A stretch of DNA of 64,000 bases from the NCBI RefSeq assembly GCF_031143425.1, contig NC_090437.1, positions 1,180,454,863 through 1,180,518,862 of the forward strand, read 5' to 3'. The translations under genes and the position numbers were made by a program. Below are positions 9,196-19,599 of this stretch, in pieces (the first letter of the stretch is position 1; each line of letters opens with the position of its first letter). Under the pieces are notes generated by a model that was not told the DNA's origin, searched no databases, and was given only the letters and a program-made list of their open reading frames with translations. This DNA comes from Pleurodeles waltl (taxonomy: Eukaryota; Chordata; Amphibia; Caudata; Salamandridae).

Positions 9196-11900
9196 ATGGC
9201 TACAGTGTCTGGGGAAAGCACCCCTGCCTTCACTGCGGAGGAGTTGGAGAAACTGGTGGATGGGGTCCTCCCCCAGTACACACAACTCTACGGTCCTCCA
9301 GACAAACAGGTGAGTAAACTGTGTACATGGTGGATGGCACATGATTGTATGGAGTTTCGTGGATGGAAGAGATGTGGGAGACAGGCCAGCATGTGAGGAT
9401 GGTGTGTGTATGTTTTTCTGGGCCAGGGTGGGAGGTTTGTGGCCAATGTGTGAGAAGAACTGTACGGGGGAGTAACATCCATTTTTACTTCACTATTCCG
9501 CTAGGTCAGCGCCCACCAAAAGAAGGGTATTTGGTGTGCCATCGCCAAGGGAGTGCGGACCTTGGGGGTCTACCATAGACGGAGCACCCACTGCCGGAAA
9601 AGATGGAAGGACCTGCACCGTTGGAACAAGAAGACGGTGGAGGCCCAGCTGGGGATGGCCTCCCAACGGGGAAGGGGTGCCCGTCGCAGCATGACCCCCC
9701 TGATGTACCGGATCCTGGCAGTGGCATATCCTGAGTTGGATGGGCGCTTGAGTGCATCACAGCAGCCACAAGGGGGTGAGAACACTCTCATTCAGCTGAC
9801 TCGCCGTGCTTGACGAGGTGTCTGGGTGGGGGAGGAGGACTGTGGGTTCTCCTAGGCCAGGGCAGACGCGCAAAGGTAGATCCATTGATTTGCAGGCTCA
9901 TTCCCAGTCCAACCCCAAAGGTGGTATTTGCTCTCTACACCTAGTCAGGCACCCATCGGTTCTAGCTGTGCATGAAATGGGTCTAGACAGAGTCCTCCAT
10001 GGGCATGTGCTTTTCCCCTGCCCTATTAGTGCATGGCGTAGTGCATAGGGTTGCTCCCTGTGTGTTGTGTCTGCCAACGGTAGTGGTGTTGCAGGCATTG
10101 ACCATGTGTCTCCTCTGTCTTCCCCCCCTTTTTTTTGTCACCCTGTCCTTGTGTGCATTAGCATCATCTGGCGGAGGAGCAGTGGCACCGGAGTAGGAGG
10201 ATGCTGCATCCCACATGGCCCTGGAGTGTGAAGTAACGGAGTCAGAAGGCACCAGTGGGACGGAGGGCGAGGGGAGCTCCACGACGGGGACAGGAGCAGA
10301 CACCAGCGACAGCGACTCCTCCTCTTATGGGAGCTCCCTTGTGGTGGCGGGCACCTCAGTGCCCACCGCATCAACAGGTACAGCCACCACCCCCCTACCA
10401 GCACCGCCCTCCCAGCAGCCCCTCATTGAGTTTCCCGTGCCCACTCACCCACGAGGGTGGGCATCTCCTTCGCCCCAAGAACGTCAGGCCCTGCCCCAGT
10501 CAGCCCTGCTGCTCTCAGTGAGGAGGCTATTGACTCCTGAGATTCCTCACTGTTGGGCAATCAACCATTGTGAATGCCATCCAGGGTGTTGAGAGGCATT
10601 TGCAGCAAACAAATGCATACATGGAGGGCATTTATTCTGGTGTGGCAGCCCAACAGAGAGTATTTACGGCTCTGGCCTCAGCACTGATGGCAGCCATTGT
10701 CCCTGTGTCCAGCCTCCCCCCTCCAACTTCCTCCACCCAGACCCAATCCCCTGTACCTCAGCCTATCCCAAGCACACCATCAGTCCAGAATGCACACTCA
10801 TCAACACACAAGAGTGGGCAAGGCAACCATAAGCACCACACATCCCACAGGCACTCACACAAGCACTAGACCCATGCAGACACGCCAACATCCACTGACT
10901 CCACTGTGTCCCCTCCTCCGCGTCCTCCTCCTCCCTCCCTGTCTCGTCTCCACTCACACCTGCATGCACTACATCTTCATCCACTACGTCCATCACCAGC
11001 ACGCCCATCACCACACACCACTCACGTGCAATCACCACCCCCACTACCATGCACACATACCCTGTGTGCTCTCCCAGTGTGTCTGTGAGCCCTCCTCCCA
11101 AAGTACACAAAGGCAGGCACACACCCACCCAACAGCCATCCACCTCACAACAGCCTCCGACCCATGCACCTTCACTCAAATTCAGCAGATGTACACCTCC
11201 TACAACCACTACCTCTTCCTCCACTCCTAAACCCCCTACATCTTCCCGTCCCAGTGTGTCTAAGAAACTCTTCCTGGTCAACATTGACCTCTTCCCTACA
11301 CCTCCCCCCGTCCTTCCCCTGGGGCCAGGCTGTCCAGGTCCCATCCCAGCACCTCAGCCACCAATTCATCCAGCACAGTGGTCTCAGCAAGTCCGGTCAC
11401 ATCGCGGGCAGCACCCATCAGGGCTGCCAGTGTGCCACCTAGTGAGGCCAAGGAGCAGCCCATTCCACCACCTGCCACGGTGAAGAAGATGCCCACATGC
11501 CAGAGGGAGAAGCCGCACCAACCACCAAGCAAGGGCTCCTCCAAGCCAAAAGGGGACAGTGCCAAGGGACCAGCAGCAACATCAAAGGTGGGGAAGGGAC
11601 ACAAGGCGAAGAGCAAGTCAGGACAGGGCACGGAGGCTCCGGCTGAGGGACCAGAGTCACCCCTTCTGTCAACCAGAACATCAACCTGTACGGCGGTGGA
11701 CACCTCCACCTGCACCACCACCTGCACTGCCACCTGCACCGCCACCTGCACATCTGCTGCCTCAGCAACAGTCCCCAGCATCATCCCCAGTGGGCAGCCG
11801 TCCGAGGCTGCAGGAGACGTCCTGCTGTGTCCCTTCACAGGTGCTGACACATGCACCTCCGCCACAGACACCTCCGCAACCACCGCCACCAGCACTGCGA
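9196..11900 (+). pseudogene. Harbinger Myb/SANT-like protein (MybB), copy 2, three exons
   Basis: Exon 1 (9196-9309, 38 codons) encodes PAFTAEELEKLVDGVLPQY and ends CAG before GTGAGT. Exon 2 (9505-9775, 271 bases) begins VSAHQKKGIWCAIAKGVRT and includes GVYHRRSTHCRKRWKDLHRW, NKKTVEAQLGMASQRGRGA and PLMYRILAVAYPELDGRL, a good Myb/SANT-like domain with basic residues. The donor is GTGAG in phase 1, matched by exon 3 after CATTAG at 10162. Exon 3 meets a TAG after AVAPE and further breaks, but keeps the MNAIQGVERHLQQTNAYMEG helix and a long S/T/P/K-rich tail. It is better preserved than copy 1 yet still a pseudogene. Confidence 0.75.
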
Positions 11901-13804
11901 TGTGCTCAGAAAGTGTCATAAGTCTTTTGAAAGCAAACAAAGTCTCTTTCAAGCACAAAGTACCTGGTTCGTGTGAAAAATCTCCGCAATTAACTGCAGA
12001 GGAGGAGATGCTTGGAAACAAAGGGGTGTGCGTCGATTTCTTGGGCCGCACACAGCAATGCGTCATTTAGTTTTCTCACGCAGGGATGGCTGTGCAGTGA
12101 TTTCCGGCGCTCTGTCGTGGTTCCTCTTCAGGTTGCGGGGTTTTCAGACGCCATAGGGACGATGTGTTGATTTTCCTGCGCTGGCAGGACAAAGTCACAG
12201 GAACTGCATTGATCAGGTGGGCGTTGCGTTGAATTTTCTACCACACGGCAGGCACTGCGCAGGTTCCTCTCTAGAAGTCGGGCCGCGTCGTTCCGGCTCG
12301 GCTGTGCGTCGATCCAGTGGGCCGTGCATCGAATTTACGGTTGCTACTCTGGTGCTGCGTCGATGTTCTTGTTGCGAAGTCAGGCCGCGTCGTGCTAGTT
12401 CGGCGTGCTGTGACATTTTCTGGCAGGCTGTGTGTCAAATTTTGCCGCACAAGGAGTCCTCCTTGTAGAGATGAAGTCTTTTCGGTCCTGAAACTTCAGG
12501 AAACAGGAGGCAAGCTCTATCCAACCCCTTGGAGTGCACTTCTTCACCACAGCCAGAGAGCAGCAAGGCAGCAGGGCAACAGCAAGGCAGCAGTCCTTCA
12601 ATAAAAGCAGACAGGTGAGTCCTTTGGGCGCCCAAGCAATATTTCTTGGCAGGATGCAGGTTCTGGTTCAAGTTTCTTCTCCAGGAAGTGTCTGTGAGAT
12701 ACAGTGTCTACCCCAAGAAGTGTCTGAAGTCTGTGGTTTTGGGTCATATACCCATTTTGGCCTTTGAAGTAGGCTTACTTCAAAGGAAAGTCTCATTTGT
12801 TAGTGAAACCCTGCCTTGCCCAGGCAAGGCCTCAGACACATACCAGGGGGTTGGAGACTGCATTGTGTGAGGGCAGGCACAGCCCTTTCAGGTGCGAGTG
12901 ACCATTCTTCCCCTCCCTCCTAGCACAGATGGCTCATCAGAATATGCAGGCTACACCCCAGCCCCCTTTGTGTCACTGTCTGGAGAGAGGTACAAACAGC
13001 CCAACTGTCAAACTAACCAAGACAGGGAATCCACAAACAGGCACAGTCGCAGAAATGGTTTAAGCAAGAAAGTGCCCACTTTCTAAAAGTGGCATTTTCA
13101 AACACACAATCTCAAAACCAACTTTACTAAAAGATGTAGTTTTAAATTGTGAGTTCAGAGGTCCCAAACTCCACATGTCTATCTGCTGTCAAAGGGAATC
13201 TACGCTTTAATCATGTTTAAAGGCAGCCCCCAGGTTAACCTATGAGAGAGATAGGTCTTACAACAGTGAAAACCAAATTTGGCAGTATTTCACTGTCAGG
13301 ACATATAAAACATATTAGTATATGTCCTACCTTAAACATACACTGCACCCTGCCCATGGGGCTACCTAGGGCTTGCGTTAGGGATGTCTTATATGTAGGA
13401 AAAGGGAAGGGTTATGCCTGGCAAGTGGGGACACTTGCCAAGTCGAATTTACAGTTTAAAACTGCACACACAGACACTGCGGTGTCATGTCTGAGACATG
13501 ATTACAGGGCCACTTGTGTGGGTGGCACAACCAGTGCGGCAGGCCCACCAGTAGCATTTGATGTACAGCTCTGTGCACCTCTAGTGCACTTTACTAGGGG
13601 CTTACTAGTAAATCAAATATGCCAATCATGGATAAACCAATCAACAGTACAATTTACACAGAGAGCATATGCACTTTAGCACTGGTTAGCAGTGGCAAAG
13701 TGCTCAGAGTTCTAAAACCATCAAAAACAGGTCAGGAAAAATAGGAGGGAGGAGGCAAAAAGTTTGGGGATGACCCTGCAAAAAGGGCCAGGTCCAACAG
13801 TTCT

Positions 13805-13932
13805 CGAGTACCTAGATGAGTTGACAGCAAGGAAACGCAGTGATTGGAATAAAATATACCTGGTAGTCCTGAAAAAATATGAAATAGTTCATTGCTATTG
13901 TGAGAAGTTAAGGGACGATTTCAAAACACAAA
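13805..13932 (+). pseudogene. ERV1 gag fragment
   Basis: This short stretch continues ERV1 after the GTTCT duplication. It gives VLEYLDELTARKRSDWNK in one frame and CEKLRDDFKTQ, consistent with a retroviral capsid region but too short to place firmly. The matching upstream piece is 7850-7987. It is interrupted at 13933 by a MITE. Confidence 0.5.
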
Positions 13933-14509
13933 GGGGGTCATTCTGACTTTGGCGGGCGGCGGAGGCCGCCCGCCAAAGTCCCGCCGGCAGAATACCGCTG
14001 CGCGGTCAAAAGACCGCCGCAGTAATTCTGAGTTTCCCGCTGGGCTGGCGGGCGACCGCCAGAAGGCCGCCCGCCAGCCCAGCGGGAAACTCCCTTCCAT
14101 GAGGATGCCGGCTCCGAATGGAGCCGGCGGAGTGGAAGGGGTGCGACGGGTGCAGTTGCACCCGTTGCGATTTTCAGTGTCTGCGTGGCAGACACTGAAA
14201 ATCTTGGTGGGGCCCTGTTAGGGGGCCCCACGACACCCGTTACCGCCAACCAGGTTCTGGCGGTCAAAACCGCCAGAACAAGGCTGGCGGTAAGGGGGTC
14301 GGAATCCCCATGGCGGCGCTGCTTGCAGCGCCGCCATGGAGGATTCCCTTGGGCAGCGGGAAACCGGCGGTACACCGCCGGTTTCCCGTATCTTACCGCG
14401 GCTGTACCGCCGCGGTCAGAATGCCATGGGAGCACCGCCAGCCTGTTGGCGGTGCTCCCGCGGTCGTTGGCCCTGGCGGTCCATGACCGCCAGGGTCAGA
14501 ATGACCCCC
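13933..14509 (+). mobile_element. Palindromic Harbinger-like MITE (GGGGGTCATT family), copy A
   Basis: The ends are GGGGGTCATTCTGAC and GTCAGAATGACCCCC, perfect inverted repeats. Inside are consecutive hairpins in the same order as copy B: a GGCGGGCGGC/GCCGCCCGCC stem, a GCTGGGCTGGCGGGC stem, a GCCGGCTC stem, GACGGGTGCA/TGCACCCGT, TTTTCAGTGTCTGC and its complement, then GGAGCACCGCCA/TGGCGGTGCTCC. It is inserted in ERV1 gag. No clean 3-bp duplication is visible (flanks CACAAA and ACAGTG), so the duplication has mutated. Confidence 0.85.
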
Positions 14510-15010
14510 ACAGTGTGATGAATATAGATAATACTGGCTCCGCTTCAGCCCTTGTGAATGCCCTTGTGCATAGTCTGTAGCCCATTGTTATAAAGCACTT
14601 ATAAACAGCTATCCCTTTCTGGTCAGTAGAACCAATTGACAAGATAGTGGCTAAATTTCAATATTATTTTGAGTATCACCAGAGAAAAAATACTAAAACA
14701 AAGCTCATGGTTCAACAATTACAACAGCTCAATCCTGCTGGTCGGGGAAGGGGATTCTGTGGTAATGTCCAATCCCAGAGAAGTGGAGGTTTTAGGGGAT
14801 GAGCAGAGAAGGAGGAGGACACCCCCCTAGTCAGATGAGGGATGTTGCATCTGTGGCGCTATTGTTCATTGGAAGAATAAATGCCCCAAAAACAATAATA
14901 ATCCTAATGATTTTCTGGCTGCTGCAAAAACCCCATGCCAGAACATCTGCATTACATTCCTTCCTCCCATACAGGACATGCCTCTGCCCCAATTAATAGC
15001 AATTATTTTT
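14510..15010 (+). pseudogene. ERV1 gag, nucleocapsid region
   Basis: Decayed capsid sequence leads to a nucleocapsid zinc knuckle at 14843-14884. In its frame the residues are C-C-I-C-G-A-I-V-H-W-K-N-K-C, an exact C-X2-C-X4-H-X4-C box, which binds viral RNA during packaging. It is preceded by a Gly/Arg-rich stretch. Frameshifts and stops on either side rule out a functional protein. Confidence 0.7.
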
Positions 15011-16351
15011 AACAAAGGCAGCAGCAAGCCTCACACCAAATGAAGGCCCAAGACTTGTATGCTGGGGACGTTCTTGAAGCATAGAGGTGCCCCGGAGATG
15101 AGCTAGGAGTGGTGGCACCTGTTAGTAGTAGACCAGCAAGGTCCATATGGTCAGGCAGAAGCCAATGGTTGTGATGTCAAGTTTCTCACAGACACTTCTG
15201 CCACTTATTCCACATTGTCAGCTACTGATGTTCCCCACCTACCTCACTCGGGGTGTAACTCCCCGTTTCATCTGATACACAAAAGAACCAAGGACCCCTC
15301 ACACCCTGAAGAATGCTGCTTGGTTCAAGACCAGTGCCAGATTAAGATAATAGTGCAGCCCAGATTTCCTGTTGTACCAAACCCTACCACCATCCTTACC
15401 AGTATACCTCTCTCAGCCACATACATTTCTGTCATAGATTTGACAAACACATTCTTCTCCTTACACCCTGATAGCCAACATTTGTTCTCATTTACATTCC
15501 AGCAATGCAGTTTTTCATGGACATAACTCCACAGGGATCAATTTATTCAAAAATTCTTAAAGCAGATCTTGATCGGTATTTCTTAGAACCTGCGGTAGCA
15601 GTACTACTATATGGGGATGACCTCCTTATAGCAGCTGATACAGAAGAGCAGTGCACATTGGCCACTATAAAACTTTGCTTAACTTGCTGGCCTCTCATAG
15701 TCATAAGGCACCTCCAAAGAAATTACAGTTTTGTAGAAAACAGGGGTCCTATTTAGAACACCTGATTTCTAAAGGGGAGAGGAGAATATCACCTGAAGCA
15801 TTTATACAATAATGCATCGTCCTGTCCCCACAACATAATATGAAGTGCATTCATTTTTAGATATGGCAGGATACTGTGACAATGGATCCCAAATGTTCCC
15901 CTTATTTCCAAACCATTACAAGATTTGACACATAAGGTTGTTTCTGACCCTATCCCCTAGATGATGATACATAATCAGAGTTTTTAGACCCTTAAAATGG
16001 ACCTTTGTGAGCCTCCAGCACTGGGAATCCCTGATAACGCTAAGGAGCTCCACCTTTTTACACATGAACAGGAAGGATGTGCCCTAGCTATCCTCACTCA
16101 GGAACACAGGGGCTTCAAGAGACCTTGTGCCTATCTATCTTCAACATCCCATAGCCAGGGCATGTCCCAAATGTCTGACAGTAGCACAGAAGCAGCAGCG
16201 GTGTCTGTGGAATAAAGTGAGAGTTTGGTTTTAGGGATACTTTGAATGTGTATGTTCCACCACTCTGTTGATATGTTATAGAACAAAAGCCACACTCAGG
16301 CCTCCACCAGGGTAAGATCAAATGACAGAATTACATGATTGCATCCTAGTG
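15011..16351 (+). pseudogene. ERV1 pol: protease, reverse transcriptase and connection domain
   Basis: A protease active-site block reads FLTDTSATYSTL around 15191-15199, with Ser where Gly is usual. RT follows: VQPRFPVVPNPTTILTSIPL and VIDLTNTFFSLHP at about 15350-15470, then an LYGDDLLIAADTEE block whose catalytic YGDD is at 15610-15621. The connection region at 15997-16215 gives LCEPPALGIP and KRPCAYLSSTSH. These blocks fit class I (gamma/epsilon-like) retroviruses. Several frameshifts, stops and missing segments separate the blocks. The frame is interrupted at 16360 by a SINE. Confidence 0.8.
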
Positions 16352-16359
16352 ACAGAACA

Positions 16360-16702
16360 ACTTGTAAACTTCGTACTTGTATAGCACACTACTCACCCGT
16401 TAGGGTCTCAAGGCGCTGTACCATACTGCTGTGGAACCCCTCCTGGCTTCTCCCTGTGAGGTGCCCACTCCTGGGCAACCTCCAAGGTGAAGCCACACAT
16501 CCCAGTGCCGTTGTGGAGATTAAACAAGCTATTGCCCAGAGTTACAGAGTGGGACCCATGAATTAGATTAGGCACCAATGCGAGAATTATCAGGCCCGAG
16601 GAAATTGAGCGCAAGAATTGCCAAGGGAGGAATTGAACCCTGGTCCCGGGCCAGATTTCTGCATCAGGGTCTGCCGCTCTAACCATTGAGCCACACTTCT
16701 CC
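16360..16702 (-). mobile_element. tRNA-derived SINE with LINE-type tail
   Basis: On the minus strand the head carries a pol III A box (TGGCTCAATGGTTAGAGC, 16676-16693) and a B box (GGTTCAATTCC, 16629-16639) at tRNA-like spacing. The 3' part ends CGCCTTGAGACCCTAACGGGTGAGTAGTG, which matches the tail of the LINE at 1503-1545. The 343-bp insertion is flanked by an 8-bp duplication ACAGAACA (16352-16359 and 16703-16710) and breaks ERV1 pol. The head has not been folded here. Confidence 0.85.
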
Positions 16703-16710
16703 ACAGAACA

Positions 16711-16884
16711 GATGGAAGGCAGAATTGATATGTCCGATAAAGCCCTTAGTGAAAGGGATGCATACTTTCTGGTTGATGGATCACCCACCAGAGAGACTAG
16801 AGCAGCTTATGCAAAGAATAGTGGTGACCAGGCAAATATCACACTTATCAGCCAAAGCAGCAGAAATAATAGTTATTACTCAAG
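16711..16884 (+). pseudogene. ERV1 pol, start of RNase H domain
   Basis: The piece encodes SERDAYFLVDGSPTRE, with the first RNase H aspartate in VDGS at 16772-16783, then runs through frame breaks to an ITQACCW-type block. It is cut at 16885 by a solo LTR and continues at 19018. RNase H removes the RNA strand during reverse transcription. Confidence 0.7.
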
Positions 16885-16889
16885 CATGC

Positions 16890-19012
16890 TGTTGGAAAGT
16901 GGATTACTGGTAAGGGCAGGTAACCACCTAAACTTAGCAATAGGGCACTAACCTCCACTTAGGTCCAGTTAGGTCTCAATAAATTAAACCCAGCTCAACA
17001 CTTATAGCTTGGCAACGAGCGACAAGGCTTAATTTAGGAGACAAGTATGTAAAGCATTTAAAAAATCACAAAACAGTAAATAAGTTAAACACAGAATGCA
17101 ATAAAAATCAAACACCAATTTATAAAAGTGGGTTATATGTCTATCTTTAAAATGATACCAAAATTATTAAAATCGGATAAGGGGAACTGGAGATATTAAT
17201 TTTTAAAGAATTAATGTTTTCTAGCGCATAGAAGCAACTAGCGCTCACTGGACAGGGGCAAAGTCCAGAGTTCAGGCCACCCATGAGGTAACACGGTTAC
17301 ACTTACTTTCAGAAGTGTTTCTTGATTCAGGAAAGTGGTCTACAGCACCAACCAAGGGTTCAGAGACTCTAGTTTACCTCTTGGGGTCTGGGACTACAAC
17401 TCCCACAATGCACCTCTTCAACTTATCGAGTTGCTCAAAATATCCCCAAAATTCTGAATCTTCTTCTAGAGGTCCTTTTTGGGTCCCTACAGTGTGCACA
17501 ACTTGATCCAAGGTTCCAGAAGCTCTGGGTTGCTCCTTGGGAGTTGGGACTACAATTCTCAGAATCCTTAAATGGCCACTGGACACTGGTCAGCTGGGCT
17601 CTGCTTGCAGGTCTTGCTGTAGGGGACTCTGGGAAGCTCCTTTGTACCTGTAGCAAACAGGGAGTCCCTTCTTGAAGCAGTAGACGACAGGCAAAGTCTT
17701 TTTAGAGGTGAAGCCAAATTGTGCAGCTGGTGCAGTCCTTCAGAGTGAAGGGTCCAGGTGACAGTCCTTCTTCTTCTTTGCCTTGTTCCTTGTAGGGATA
17801 TGAGGTGTGGGTGCACCTCTGCCATATTTATCCTTACTCCTGGGGTGAAAAGCAGGGGGACCTGACTGTCCAATCACAGGCAGGCTCCTTCCCTCTTTGA
17901 TGACCATTTCCTGGGAAGCGTGGCAAACTCAATCCCAGGGAGTAACATTCTTTAAAACCCAACATGGCTGAAACTGATTTTTGGAGGTTAGATCTGGCTG
18001 AGCCCACCCACCGGTGTGGCTAAAAATCCTAAAAACACACTCTCCTGCCCTCTCCTAATCTAATCAAGAGGGCACCTAATTGTCTGGGGTTGCATGAAAT
18101 GGGGGAGGTCCTGAGCTGCTCCAAATGTCCTTCCCTGCCTGTGAATACCAGTTTGTCTGCTCTCCCCCCATCCTGTTTCACCATCTGCTGAGGCAGATCT
18201 CCTCTCCAGGCACATCATTTGTGTTCCACCCAGACCACTTCACACCTCAAGGCAGTCTGGCCATGCTGCCAGAGTCTGGCCAATCAGAGAAGGGCACTAC
18301 AGAGCTGAAGTTGGCAACTTTCAGGTAGAGTTTTAAAACTCTTTACCTGAACTAGGTATATTAAATCCAACAATGGCAAGTTTGGAGATTTATTATAACA
18401 ATTAATTTGATGCCAAACTCAAGGTATCTGTCTCTAATGAAGACTTTGTTAATTAAAATTAAGTCTCCCATTGTAGCCTATGGAGGCCACTCACTACAGT
18501 GAGGGAGCACCAATTTAGCCATTTTACCTCACCAGAGCTTGTAAAACATTTTTTATATTGCCCCTGCTTATAGTTACATGGCACCCAACCCTAAGGGCAC
18601 AAAGGACACACCTGAGGGGTGACTTATATGTAAAAATATGGTAGTTTAAGACTTTGGAAGTACTTTTAATTCCAAAGTCGAATTTGCATATAACTTTAAT
18701 AAAAAAGTAGCCAGCAAGGCAGGACTGCCTTTAAAACTACACTGGGCTCCTCGCAGTACACCTATGGAGGCACTACCTATGCTGGGGTCCCTAAACCGGA
18801 ATTCCCTACCATATACTAAGTACTTATAGGTAGGTTGACATAGCCAATTATAATTAGCCTAATTTGAATACTAATTTTACACAGAGCACAGGCCGGCCCT
18901 GGGACTGGTTAGCAGTTCCCTGGGCACCATTAAAGTCAAGAAAACACCAGCAAAAAGGGAAAAAGGGGGCAAAAAGGTAGGGGGCCTCTGCAATCAGTCC
19001 TGTTTTCTCACA
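16890..19012 (-). mobile_element. Solo LTR (TGTTGGAAA...TTTTCTCACA)
   Basis: This 2.1-kb LTR starts TGTTGGAAAGTGG and ends CCTGTTTTCTCACA. It is flanked by CATGC (16885-16889) and CATGT (19013-19017), a 5-bp duplication with one change. Its first 200 bases match, inverted, the end of the solo LTR at 59777-63865. It sits exactly inside the ERV1 RNase H domain. No coding region is present. The minus sense is inferred from homology of its end to the coding-linked LTR at 56850-58622. Confidence 0.85.
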
Positions 19013-19017
19013 CATGT

Positions 19018-19560
19018 GAACTGAGTGCAAGGTTGACAGTAAACATTTATACTGACAGTCAGTATGCTTTTGAAGTTGCACATGATTTTGGTAAACTATG
19101 GGAAGAAAGTGAGTTTTTGACTTCTAGTGGTGCAAGGATAGAACACGGTACCTTGATTGCGTGCCTCCTAAATGCACTAACATTGCCCAAAACCCTTGCA
19201 ATGTTAAAATGTGCTGGCATTCAGAAAGTGACTGATGCTGTTAGGAGTGGTAATACATTTGCCACTGCACACTGCAAAAATCCACTGCCATAAATGAAAC
19301 AATTACTATGAATGTGGCTCATTCTGAACAGAAATTGCAGTTGGACTGTAAGGTAAATATGGAGCCCTGCTTAGTGCAACAAATCACAACAGAAGCAGAA
19401 GTAGCTGAATGGCAAAGGGAAGATACTGAGGTGGATGGGATTTGGATAGCAATGAATGTAATGTTCAGGTTGCCTGATGCTATGGTGTACAACTTGGCTC
19501 TTGTTATTCATGGTCCTGCTCATTTGGGATGAGATGCCATGTGCAGGTATTTTTCCCAAT
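19018..19560 (+). pseudogene. ERV1 pol, RNase H remainder and integrase N-terminus
   Basis: The open frame at 19033-19293 gives VNIYTDSQYAFEVAHDFGKL, in which YTDSQ is a retroviral RNase H motif, and then TLIACLLNALTLPKTLAMLK. A second frame (19308-19530) ends YNLALVIHGPAHLG, whose H-X3-H pair (codons at 19509 and 19521) is the start of the integrase zinc-binding domain. The matching cysteine pair is missing because the element ends shortly after, at the Penelope-like segment. Confidence 0.75.
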
Positions 19561-19599
19561 TCCAGTATAATAGGAACTCAACACAGAGACATTGCTGCA

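Larger units (their letters stand above)
8304..11909 (+). mobile_element. Harbinger transposon, copy 2 (internally deleted, right end lost)
   Basis: The left end is AGTCCCTCATTACAATCCTGGCGG after a TAA at 8301-8303. It holds the MybA first exon (8890-9108) and then, with no transposase between, the MybB gene. The right end stops in MybB exon-3 sequence and LTR sequence resumes at about 11910 without a right terminal repeat. It is therefore a deletion derivative of the element seen at 1-7846. Confidence 0.65.
7988..13799 (-). mobile_element. Solo LTR of a gypsy element (TGTTAG...CCAACA) with Harbinger inside
   Basis: The sequence begins TGTTAGAGATGGGGTC and ends GGCCAGGTCCAACA, and is flanked by a perfect 5-bp duplication GTTCT (7983-7987 and 13800-13804). 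Both ends and much of the interior match the LTR at 56850-58622. For example, the stretch around GTGCACTTTACTAGGG is shared. Without the Harbinger at 8304-11909 it would be about 2.2 kb. There is no internal gag-pol, so this is a solo LTR left by LTR-LTR recombination. The minus sense is inferred from the coding strand of the 54271-58622 element. Confidence 0.85.
7850..19570 (+). mobile_element. Endogenous retrovirus ERV1 (class I-like), split by nested insertions
   Basis: Retroviral gag and pol pieces on the plus strand occur at 7850-7987, 13805-13932, 14510-16351, 16711-16884 and 19018-19560. Removing the insertions between them brings gag, protease, RT, RNase H and the integrase N-terminus into the expected order. 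No retroviral LTR of its own is visible. The copy stops inside the integrase zinc-binding domain, where Penelope-like sequence begins, and its left end abuts the Harbinger terminus. All pieces carry stops or frameshifts. Confidence 0.75.

Noticed and set aside
11296..12066. 256-codon open frame on the minus strand
   Set aside because: It is the shadow of the Ser/Thr/Pro-rich MybB tail and runs across the Harbinger-LTR junction.
16629..16702. tRNA gene on the minus strand
   Set aside because: A and B boxes are present, but the segment continues into a 343-bp unit with a LINE-type tail and an 8-bp duplication, so it is a SINE head.
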